From CAYUVV01 sp964461325 (GTDB lineage Bacteria; Patescibacteriota; Minisyncoccia; Phycocordibacterales; JACOZG01), in NCBI GenBank assembly GCA_964461325.1, contig CAYWTW010000008.1, positions 1 through 19,943 on the forward strand: a stretch of DNA of 19,943 nucleotides, given 5' to 3'. The notes under the pieces were generated by a model. That model was given only the letters and a program-made list of their open reading frames with translations, did not search any database and was not told where the DNA came from. The first letter of the stretch is position 1. Each line of letters begins with the position of its first letter. The position numbers were made by a program, and so were the translations under genes. This document shows, one piece after another, positions 13,927 to 19,943 of the stretch.

Positions 13927-15867
13927 GTGTCTGCTATGTCTCGGGAGGAAGAACGTTTATGGAGCGCTCGAGAGCGCCTATATCACCGTCAAGCGCCAGA
14001 TAATTTGAATTTGTCACGCGCGCGGTTTCGCGCACGGGCTGGGGAAACCGAAACCAGTAATTGGGATGGCTCGCGCGCGCGGACCGAGAAAAGATCTTTA
14101 CGTGGCGGTCGGCCGTGGCGTTGGCTCTTGGTTTTTTCCGTCGCCTTTTTTGTTGTTGCTACGGTTTGGGCGGTAATTGTATTTTGGGACGGCGGTCGTC
14201 TGGTCTCGTCTGGGAATATCGAATTGACGGTCACCGGCCCGCGAGAAGTTGGGGCTGGTGAAGAGGCGTCTTGGGCGGTCACGTTGACCAATCGCAATCA
14301 CGCGCCGATCGAATCAGTTTTTTTGATCGTCGAGTATCCAGCAATGAGCCGCTCGTTTACTAGTGGTACCAACACCTCGTTGACTCGGGAACGGATTAGT
14401 TTAGGCACTCTGGCCGCGAGTGAAGTTAAAAAGCAAACTTTGCGCGCGATCGTTTTTGGTGAATTGAATAGCGTTCAGGTTATTCGCGTAGCGGTAGAGT
14501 ATCGCTTGTCTGGCTCGAACGCGATTTTTGACCGCTCGGCCGAAGCCTCGTTTCTCATCTCTTCTACCCCGCTTAGTCTAAAAGTAGAGCTGCCGGAATC
14601 TTTGGGTAGCCAACAGGAAGTTGTGGGACGCCTGGAGGTTGGTTCCAACAGCGAATCGGTTTTGACCGGCATTAGCGTGGCCGTCGAATACCCTCCTGGT
14701 TTTATTTTCCGTTCGGCTGACCCCGCGCCGGTAAATGGTTCCAGTCTTTGGCGCCTTGGTGATCTGGCGCCGGGCGGTCGCCGGACGATTACTTTTCGTG
14801 GAACCTTGTCTGGCCAAGATGGCGATCTTAAAGCTTTTCATCTAGCGGCCGGCGTGGAGGCGTCATCTCCTTCGATTGGTGGCGAAGTTTTGGCCGTGAT
14901 TTACGACTCGTACGTTCAAGAAGTTGAAATTAGCCGACCCTTTATTTCTTTGTCTGTATTAGCTAACGGGCAAACCGGTTCGGAGGTGATCATTCCCCTC
15001 GATGAGTTGGTGCGAATAGATTTAGCTTGGGCCAATAATTTGCCTGATGAAGTGAGCGCCGGTGAATTGGTGGTCCGTCTTGATGGCCAGATTTTAGACC
15101 GCCGGTCGGTTAACGTGAATAAGGGTTTTTATCAGTCAAATACCGATCAAATTACCTGGAATCGTCAAACCTTACCAGAACTTGAGCGTCTGCCGGCGGG
15201 AGGTAGCGGCAAAGCCAGTTTTAGTTTGACGACGGTTGATTGGGGGAGTTTGCGTTCTTTGGGCGCGGGTTTGTCGTCATCTGATATTAAGTTGACCGCC
15301 AGTTTTCGAGGTCGGCGTCTGGCCGCCGGAGGGAAGACGGAGACGGTTGAGCAGACCGAGGAGTTGATTTTGAAAACCAAAACCGTTCTTCAGTTGTCGG
15401 GCCAGTCTTGGCAGCGCGGTGGGCCGTTTGCCAATGCCGGCCCCGTGCCGCCTCGCGTCGGCGAGGAAACGAGCTACGCGATTTCTTTGGCGGTGATTAA
15501 TGCTCTGAACGACGTGACTGACGGGCAGGTGAGCGCCACTTTACCACCCTACGTTCGGTGGTTGGGGTCGGTTTCGCCCTCCTCGGAGACGGTAACCTTT
15601 GATGAAGAGACCGGTCGAGTCATTTGGGATCTTGGCACGATTGAAGCCGGGACTGGTCTGGCGAGCGCAACGCGCGAAGTGTTTTTCCGCGTCGCTTTTA
15701 CTCCTAGTTTGAGTCAGGTTGGGGCGACGCCGGTGATTCTCACTCAACCGATTTTGACCGGTTATGATCAGGTGGTACGAGAAAATTTGAGTCATGAGGG
15801 TCGCAATTTGACGATCGATACCAGTGATTCGGAAGCACGGTTGGGGGATGATAAGGTGGTTGAATAA
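13927..15867 (+). CDS. Single-pass surface protein with Ig-like / DUF11-like repeats
   Basis: A 646-residue protein. Residues 1-62 are a charged, Arg-rich cytoplasmic region; 65-87 form one strong transmembrane helix (WLLVFSVAFFVVATVWAVIVFW); the remaining about 560 residues are predicted outside the membrane. That part is rich in Ser/Thr/Gly and beta-strand and contains repeated units of the DUF11/CARDB kind: GAGEEASWAVTLTNRNHAPIESVFLIVEYP (about 105), a second with ISVAVEYPPGFIF...LGDLAPGGRRTITFRG, and a last with VRWLGSVSPSS...VIWDLGTIEAGTG. I do not recognise a named family; such proteins are common on CPR cell surfaces and may serve in attachment or envelope structure. GTG 13927 is chosen from promoter spacing; ATG 13936 is equally possible. 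glyQS follows after five bases. Confidence 0.8.
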   Translation: MSAMSREEERLWSARERLYHRQAPDNLNLSRARFRARAGETETSNWDGSRARTEKRSLRGGRPWRWLLVFSVAFFVVATVWAVIVFWDGGRLVSSGNIELTVTGPREVGAGEEASWAVTLTNRNHAPIESVFLIVEYPAMSRSFTSGTNTSLTRERISLGTLAASEVKKQTLRAIVFGELNSVQVIRVAVEYRLSGSNAIFDRSAEASFLISSTPLSLKVELPESLGSQQEVVGRLEVGSNSESVLTGISVAVEYPPGFIFRSADPAPVNGSSLWRLGDLAPGGRRTITFRGTLSGQDGDLKAFHLAAGVEASSPSIGGEVLAVIYDSYVQEVEISRPFISLSVLANGQTGSEVIIPLDELVRIDLAWANNLPDEVSAGELVVRLDGQILDRRSVNVNKGFYQSNTDQITWNRQTLPELERLPAGGSGKASFSLTTVDWGSLRSLGAGLSSSDIKLTASFRGRRLAAGGKTETVEQTEELILKTKTVLQLSGQSWQRGGPFANAGPVPPRVGEETSYAISLAVINALNDVTDGQVSATLPPYVRWLGSVSPSSETVTFDEETGRVIWDLGTIEAGTGLASATREVFFRVAFTPSLSQVGATPVILTQPILTGYDQVVRENLSHEGRNLTIDTSDSEARLGDDKVVE

Positions 15868-15872
15868 ATTTT

Positions 15873-17156
15873 ATGGATAAGATGGAAAAAATTGTGGCTT
15901 TGGCTAAACGACGCGGTTTCGTGTTTGCTGGCTCCGATATTTACGGCGGTTTGGCTGGAGTTTGGGATTATGGCCCGCTCGGCTGGGCTCTAAAACGCAA
16001 CTTAGAACAAGCTTGGTGGCGGCGGTTTGTGGAGTCACGCGATGACGTTTGGGGGCTCGAATCAGCAATTTTAATGAGCGGCCGAGTGTGGGAGGCGAGC
16101 GGCCACGTGGGCGGTTTCGCCGATCCGTTGGTCGAGTGCCAAGCTTGCCGAGAACGATTTCGCGCCGACCAGGTGGAGAAAAAGTGTCCGGCTTGCGGCG
16201 GTGAATTTGGTCCGGCTCGGCAATTCAACATGATGTTTAAGACGACGGTCGGCGCGGTGGAGACGAGTGAGGCTATGGCCTATCTGCGACCCGAGACGGC
16301 CCAGGGGATGTTCGTTAATTTTAAAAATTTTCTCGACGCCTATCATCCTAAATTGCCGTTTGGTTTGGCGCAGGTTGGCCGAACCTTCCGCAACGAAATC
16401 GCGCCGCGCGATTTCTTGTTCCGAACTCGGGAGTTGGAAATTATGGAGCTCGAATATTTTGTCGCTCCGAGCGAGTGGGAACACTGGTTCGCTCATTGGC
16501 TGGAGGAAACCCGCGCTTGGTTCGCGGAGCTTGGTTTTGGCCAAGACGATATCAAAGAGATTGAGGTGCCAGCGGGGGAGCGGGCGCATTATTCGTCGCG
16601 CACCATTGATTTTCAATTCCAATTTCCCGCGCGGTTTGACGAGATCGGTGGCCTGGCTTACCGTTCCGACTTCGATTTGAAGAGTCATGAGGCGGCGAGC
16701 GGTTTGGAGTTGCGTTACGTTGATCCCCAAACCGGCGAGAAGGTTTTGCCTCACGTCATTGAACCGACCTTCGGTTTGGGTCGTCATGTTTTGGCCGTGC
16801 TTGCCAAGGCCTATGATGAAGATGAATTGGGCGGAGAGCCGCGCGTGGTTTTGCGCTTACCCGTTCATTTGGCGCCGATTCGCGCGGCGGTTTTCCCATT
16901 ATTGAAGAACAAACCCGAGCTGGTGACCAAAGCTCGGGAAATTTATAGCGCGCTAAAAAAAGTCGTGCCGGCGATTGTTTGGGACGACAATGGCAATATC
17001 GGCAAACGTTATCGCCGACAGGACGAAATCGGCACGCCGTGGTGCGTGACGGTCGATTTTCAAACTTTGGAAGATGGCAGTGTCACGCTCCGCGCTCGCG
17101 ACACTGGCACGCAGGAGCGAGGGACGTTTGACGAAATTGCGCAAAAAGTTTTATAA
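15873..17156 (+). CDS. glyQS: Glycyl-tRNA synthetase, single-chain homodimeric type
   Basis: Class II synthetase charging tRNA-Gly. At 427 residues it matches the short alpha2-type enzyme. Seen: GGLAGVWDYGPLGWALKRN (motif 1 region), a zinc knuckle Cys89-x2-Cys92 and Cys105-x2-Cys108, FNMMFKTTVG, RPETAQGMFVNFKNF, the motif 2 segment QVGRTFRNEIAPRDFLFRTRELE, HYSSRTIDFQF, the motif 3 HVIEPTFGLGRHVLAVLAKAYDED, and a C-terminal anticodon-binding domain beginning at VVLRLPVHLAPI. Start is ATG 15873; an in-frame ATG at 15882 is the alternative. An AAGGTGG lies 13 bases upstream at the end of the previous gene, so translation may be coupled. Its stop codon lies within the TATAAT of the next promoter. 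Confidence 0.95.
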   Translation: MDKMEKIVALAKRRGFVFAGSDIYGGLAGVWDYGPLGWALKRNLEQAWWRRFVESRDDVWGLESAILMSGRVWEASGHVGGFADPLVECQACRERFRADQVEKKCPACGGEFGPARQFNMMFKTTVGAVETSEAMAYLRPETAQGMFVNFKNFLDAYHPKLPFGLAQVGRTFRNEIAPRDFLFRTRELEIMELEYFVAPSEWEHWFAHWLEETRAWFAELGFGQDDIKEIEVPAGERAHYSSRTIDFQFQFPARFDEIGGLAYRSDFDLKSHEAASGLELRYVDPQTGEKVLPHVIEPTFGLGRHVLAVLAKAYDEDELGGEPRVVLRLPVHLAPIRAAVFPLLKNKPELVTKAREIYSALKKVVPAIVWDDNGNIGKRYRRQDEIGTPWCVTVDFQTLEDGSVTLRARDTGTQERGTFDEIAQKVL

Positions 17157-17157
17157 T
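17152..17157 (+). promoter_or_regulatory. -10 element (TATAAT) for the AI-2E-family gene, leaderless
   Basis: A perfect TATAAT spans the glyQS stop codon (TAA at 17154-17156) and ends 9 bases before the ATG at 17166, predicting a leader of 0-2 bases. No TG extension, -35 box or Shine-Dalgarno site is visible. Confidence 0.45.
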
Positions 17158-17165
17158 CCCTAACA

Positions 17166-18197
17166 ATGGAATTAAAAATTAGCACTTCCAGCATCATTAA
17201 GGTCTTGGCGGTCTTGGTTGCAGCTTATGCCATTTTTCTGATTCGTGATTTGGTTCTGGCTTTGATTGTCTCGGTAGTAATTGCCGCGGCGGTTAATCCG
17301 TTGGCGCGCTGGCTTAACCGTCTACGGATTCCCCGGGTCCCAGCCGTATTGTTAATTTATCTGTGCGCTTTCGGTTTGATTGCCGGCCTCTTGCCCTTCT
17401 TTATCGCTCCGGCCTTGTCCGAACTGGTGAATTTGTTGTCGACCCTGCCAAGTCGATTGGAGAGTTTGCCGGTGGCCGCCGGTCTTTCCGACTGGTTTAA
17501 TTCTTTTTCAGATAATTTGCCGCTTAATAATTTGCCCGCCGATTTGCGGGAATCGGTGGCTGGTATTTCCAGTAATCTCTTGCAGGCCGCCAGTGCTATC
17601 TTCGGCGGCTTTTTCAGCTTTATCTTGATTGTGGTTTTGTCCTTTTATCTGGCGGTTCAGCCGAACGGCATCGAAAATTTTTTACGAATTCTCGCTCCGC
17701 TTGGTCAGGAGCGATATGTTGTCGATCTCTGGCGGCGCGCGGAGAAGAAGATTGGTTTTTGGATGCAGGGCCAGTTGTTGCTCGGGCTCTTGGTTGGCAT
17801 TATCGTTTATCTTGGTCTGACCATTTTGGGCGTTCGCTATGCTTTGGTCTTGGCCATGCTCGCTGCCATTTTCGAGCTGATTCCGATTTTTGGTCCGGTG
17901 TTGGCCGCCGTGCCGGCGGCGGCCATCGCCTTTTCAGAAAATTTGACTCTCGGCTTTTTGGTAATCGGTTTGTACGTCATCATCCAGCAATTCGAGAATC
18001 ATCTGCTTAGCCCGCTTGTCGTCAAAAAAATGGTCGGCGTGCCGGCGATCGTCGCGATCTTGGCTTTAATTATCGGTGGTCAATTGGCTGGATTTTTGGG
18101 GATTATCGTCTCCGTGCCTTTGGCCGCGGTGGCGCTCGAAATTTTGGCCGACCTCGAAAAGCGTCGGCCGGAAGGGGAGCGCGTTAAATTTGGCTAA
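17166..18197 (+). CDS. AI-2E family transporter (PerM/UPF0118)
   Basis: A 343-residue polytopic membrane protein of the AI-2E/PerM family, whose members include exporters of autoinducer-2 and Na+/H+ antiporters; most have no known substrate. Length and layout fit: two N-terminal helices (about 9-48, ending in NPLARWLNRLRIPR), a helix at about 58-80, a long non-membrane segment (about 85-140) with SNLLQAASAIFGG, then helices including FILIVVLSFYLAV, and the conserved C-terminal half with LLLGLLVGIIVYLGLTILGVRYALVLAMLAAIFELIPIFGPVLAAVPAA, then QQFENHLLSPLVVKKMVGVPAIVAILALIIGGQLAGFLGIIVSVP. The ELIPxFGP motif and the QxxENHxxxPxVV motif are family hallmarks. It overlaps the metG start by 8 bases. 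The transported compound is unknown. Confidence 0.9.
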   Translation: MELKISTSSIIKVLAVLVAAYAIFLIRDLVLALIVSVVIAAAVNPLARWLNRLRIPRVPAVLLIYLCAFGLIAGLLPFFIAPALSELVNLLSTLPSRLESLPVAAGLSDWFNSFSDNLPLNNLPADLRESVAGISSNLLQAASAIFGGFFSFILIVVLSFYLAVQPNGIENFLRILAPLGQERYVVDLWRRAEKKIGFWMQGQLLLGLLVGIIVYLGLTILGVRYALVLAMLAAIFELIPIFGPVLAAVPAAAIAFSENLTLGFLVIGLYVIIQQFENHLLSPLVVKKMVGVPAIVAILALIIGGQLAGFLGIIVSVPLAAVALEILADLEKRRPEGERVKFG

Positions 18198-19626
18198 ACG
18201 TTATTTTACCACCACTCTGCCCTATCTCAACGCCGATCCCCATATCGGTTTTGCTTATGAGTTGGTGTTGGCCGATAGCGTGGCTCGGGCGGCGCGTTTG
18301 GCGGGCAATGAGGTTTTTTTAAACACCGGCACGGACGAGCATGGTTTGAAGATTGCTCGCAGCGCCGCCGCGGTTGGTTTGGCGCCCCAGGTCTTCGTTG
18401 ATGAAAAAGTCGGTCGTTTCCGAGCGCTGCTGCCCGCGCTTGGCGTCATGGCCGAGACTAATTTTATCCGGACGACCGACGCTCATCACGTCGCCGCCGC
18501 GGGCGAGTTTTGGCGGCGGGCCGCCGCCGCGGGCGATATTTATAAGCAGAACTATTCACTCAAGTACTGTGTTGGTTGCGAGTTGGAAAAAACCGAATCA
18601 GAGCTGGCCGCCGGCCGCTGCCCGCTCCATCCCCGTTTGGAAATTGAGGCCATTACCGAAGAAAATTATTTTTTCAGATTTTCTAAGTACCGGGACCGTT
18701 TGTTGAAGTTCTACGACGAGCATTCGGATTTTGTCGTTCCGAACACGCGTTTTAAAGAATTGCGCGCCTTTGTTGCGCGTGGTTTGCAAGATTTTAGCGT
18801 TTCTCGTCTGCGCGCCAAGGTGCCGTGGGGCGTGCCCGTCCCCGACGATCCGGAGCAGGTGATGTATGTCTGGTTCGACGCCCTGGTTAATTATGTGGCG
18901 GCGATTGGTTGGCCGGTTGACCAAAATAAATTTAATGAGTGGTGGCCGGTCGTCCAGTTCGCGGGCAAAGATAATTTGCGCCAGCAGGCGGCGATGTGGC
19001 TGGCGATGCTGATGTCGGCTGGTTTGCCGCCGCCGCGGCAGATTGTGATCCACGGCTTCATCACGAGCCAGGGTCAGAAGATGAGCAAATCGCTTGGTAA
19101 CGTGATCGACCCGTTCGCGCTGGTCGAGGAATACGGCACCGAAGCCGCGCGTTATCTTTTGCTCCGGCACGTCAACCCGTTTGAAGATACCGATGTAACG
19201 CTCGAAAAACTTAAGGAGTGGTATAACGCCGGGCTGGCTAATGGTCTCGGTAATTTGGTCAGCCGGGTGATGAAGATGGCGGTTACTTACAACGTTCGCA
19301 TTCCAAACCCGCAAGATATCAACATTCCGCTCTCTGTCATTCAGACATTTTCAAAAAATTTTGAGTCCAATAAAGCGCTCGATGAAATTTTTGTTAGAAT
19401 TGCTGTGTCCGACCAGCTGATACAACATAAGCAACCTTTCGTACTAGCAAAAAGCAATCTTCTCGAAGCTCAAAAAATTGTTCAAGCGTTGTTATTGTGG
19501 CTTTGGCAAACTGCATTTTTGCTCACTCCTTTTATGCCCCAAACGGCCCAAACCATCCAAACTCTCATTGCCCAAAACCAAACGCCCGAAAAGCCCCTGT
19601 TTTTGAGGGTAAATACTCGGTCTTGA
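18190..19626 (+). CDS. metG: Methionyl-tRNA synthetase
   Basis: Class I enzyme charging initiator and elongator tRNA-Met. The 478 residues correspond to the core enzyme without the C-terminal tRNA-binding (OB-fold) domain. Seen: PYLNADPHIGFAYE (HIGH motif, here HIGF, at 18-21), a zinc knuckle of Cys127-x2-Cys130 and Cys144-x2-His147 (CCCH), VPVPDDPEQVMYVWFDALVNY, KDNLRQQAA, HGFITSQGQKMSKSLGN with KMSKS at 297-301, and a helical anticodon-binding domain. The start is TTG 18190, preceded at suitable distance by GGGGAG (18174-18179); upstream extension would run through the permease gene in another frame, and this start puts HIGH at the normal position. From about 19320 to the stop, G+C falls sharply and codon choice changes. 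Confidence 0.93.
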   Translation: MAKRYFTTTLPYLNADPHIGFAYELVLADSVARAARLAGNEVFLNTGTDEHGLKIARSAAAVGLAPQVFVDEKVGRFRALLPALGVMAETNFIRTTDAHHVAAAGEFWRRAAAAGDIYKQNYSLKYCVGCELEKTESELAAGRCPLHPRLEIEAITEENYFFRFSKYRDRLLKFYDEHSDFVVPNTRFKELRAFVARGLQDFSVSRLRAKVPWGVPVPDDPEQVMYVWFDALVNYVAAIGWPVDQNKFNEWWPVVQFAGKDNLRQQAAMWLAMLMSAGLPPPRQIVIHGFITSQGQKMSKSLGNVIDPFALVEEYGTEAARYLLLRHVNPFEDTDVTLEKLKEWYNAGLANGLGNLVSRVMKMAVTYNVRIPNPQDINIPLSVIQTFSKNFESNKALDEIFVRIAVSDQLIQHKQPFVLAKSNLLEAQKIVQALLLWLWQTAFLLTPFMPQTAQTIQTLIAQNQTPEKPLFLRVNTRS

Positions 19627-19652
19627 CTTTTTTCTCGCAATATGCATATAAT
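19623..19652 (+). promoter_or_regulatory. Strong sigma70-type promoter before the last gene
   Basis: TTGACT (19623-19628), an 18-base spacer and a perfect TATAAT (19647-19652), with expected start near 19659. The -35 box overlaps the metG stop codon, as the other strong promoter overlaps the tmk stop. Confidence 0.7.
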
Positions 19653-19674
19653 ATGGAGGTTCCTTGACATTTTT

Positions 19675-19719
19675 CGGTTGGCTGAAGTCCCGAGGCGTTC
19701 TTGGGATGAGAGCTGACCG
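19675..19719 (+). promoter_or_regulatory. Structured leader hairpin upstream of the ribosome-binding site
   Basis: Within the approximately 79-base leader, CGGTTGGCT (19675-19683) pairs over nine positions with AGCTGACCG (19711-19719), with two G-U wobbles. A second stem, TCCCGAG (19688-19694) with CTTGGGA (19700-19706), caps it with a GCGTT loop. The two are separated by an asymmetric-looking purine internal loop (GAAG facing TGAG) able to form a sheared G-A pair. The strong Shine-Dalgarno GCAGGAGG (19724-19731) begins only five bases after the hairpin and lies 7 bases before GTG 19739. It may be a regulatory or mRNA-stabilising element; no known riboswitch is recognised. Confidence 0.45.
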
Positions 19720-19738
19720 ACACGCAGGAGGTTTGATT

Positions 19739-19943
19739 GTGGCCAAGAAGCAGAATGTGCCAGCGATTGTCAGTGGTATGGGCGTGGCCTTGGCTTTGGT
19801 GGACGGTATCACCAAACGAGTTCGTCGTCTGGGCGGCACAGATAAGGACATCCATCGTCTGGTGACCGATGCTGGGGCTGCGACGTTGGACCAAATCGCC
19901 GCTCTGATTGTTGGCAAGGGGGAGACGGAGGCGACGAGAGCGG
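19739..19943 (+). CDS. Small conserved-looking protein of unknown function, 3' truncated by window
   Basis: At least 68 codons from GTG 19739 to the window end without a stop: a Lys-rich start (MAKKQNVP), a small-residue stretch AIVSGMGVALALVDGITKRV, then GGTDKDIHRLVTDAGAATLDQIAALIV and a charged KGETEATRA. The GGTDxDxxRLxTxxGxxxLxxIAxLIV pattern reminds me of short hypothetical proteins that recur in many CPR genomes; that is recollection, not a search. The start is fixed by GCAGGAGG seven bases upstream. With its own strong promoter and structured leader it is probably highly expressed. It ends outside the window, so total length and C-terminal domains are unknown. Confidence 0.8.
   Translation, partial: MAKKQNVPAIVSGMGVALALVDGITKRVRRLGGTDKDIHRLVTDAGAATLDQIAALIVGKGETEATRA

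Noticed and set aside
16914..16938. 8-bp inverted repeat (CCCGAGCT ... AGCTCGGG) in glyQS
   Set aside because: Short, inside well-conserved coding sequence with normal protein, and without U-tract; chance is sufficient.
18491..18536. Direct repeat of CGCCGCCGCGGGCGA in metG
   Set aside because: Encodes alanine-rich helix turns within normal MetRS sequence; low-complexity GC codons explain it.
19653..19667. Four-codon upstream frame (MEVP) in the last leader
   Set aside because: Its ATG lies before or at the predicted transcription start, so it is unlikely to be translated.
19664..19669. Second TTGACA in the leader of the last gene
   Set aside because: No -10-like hexamer lies 16-19 bases downstream, and it sits between a better promoter and the leader hairpin.

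Overview
The window looks like a piece of a Patescibacteria/CPR (Parcubacteria-like) genome. The reasons are inferential: tightly packed genes almost all on the + strand, a short RecO, single-chain versions of GlyRS and MetRS, an IleRS of the long 'type 2' form, a large single-pass surface protein with Ig-like repeats, and a small Asp/Leu-rich protein at the 3' end that resembles short hypothetical proteins I recall from CPR genomes. TGA is used as a stop codon (after the FAD oxidase fragment, the D-hydroxyacid dehydrogenase and enolase), so the recoded UGA=Gly lineages are excluded. There is no stretch over 300 bases without a gene, and I see no rRNA, tRNA, CRISPR array, IS element or phage gene.

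Layout. (A) 1-6879: a three-carbon acid / lower glycolysis block holding an FAD-linked 2-hydroxyacid oxidase (5' truncated by the window), glycerate 2-kinase, PEP synthase, a D-lactate-dehydrogenase-like enzyme, a divergent enolase and a small pilin-like membrane protein, closed by a strong terminator at 6967-7007. Together these enzymes connect lactate, pyruvate, glycerate, 2-phosphoglycerate and PEP. (B) 7024-9435: a VIT-family metal transporter, serine hydroxymethyltransferase and thymidylate kinase; the last two genes overlap. (C) 9432-9788: an independent unit for a 64-residue two-helix membrane protein, with full -35/-10 promoter, strong Shine-Dalgarno and terminator. (D) 9790-13902: IleRS and RecO. 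(E) 13907-19626: surface protein, GlyRS, AI-2E-family permease and MetRS. (F) 19623-end: a strong promoter and a hairpin-bearing leader in front of a small protein cut by the window end.

The most unusual object is ileS. It carries a complete histidine-phosphatase (phosphoglycerate-mutase-like) domain inserted before the KMSKS half of the catalytic domain, a perfect 20-bp inverted repeat (78-bp, in-frame, MITE/RPE-like) inside the editing domain, and a GxHH instead of HxGH signature. A second theme is gene expression: many housekeeping genes have a -10 element (often extended TGn-TATAAT) that ends only 7-16 bases before the start codon, which predicts leaderless or nearly leaderless mRNAs, while the two small-protein genes have about 75-80 base leaders with strong Shine-Dalgarno sites. 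Two of the leaderless promoters are fused directly to the U-tract of the preceding terminator.
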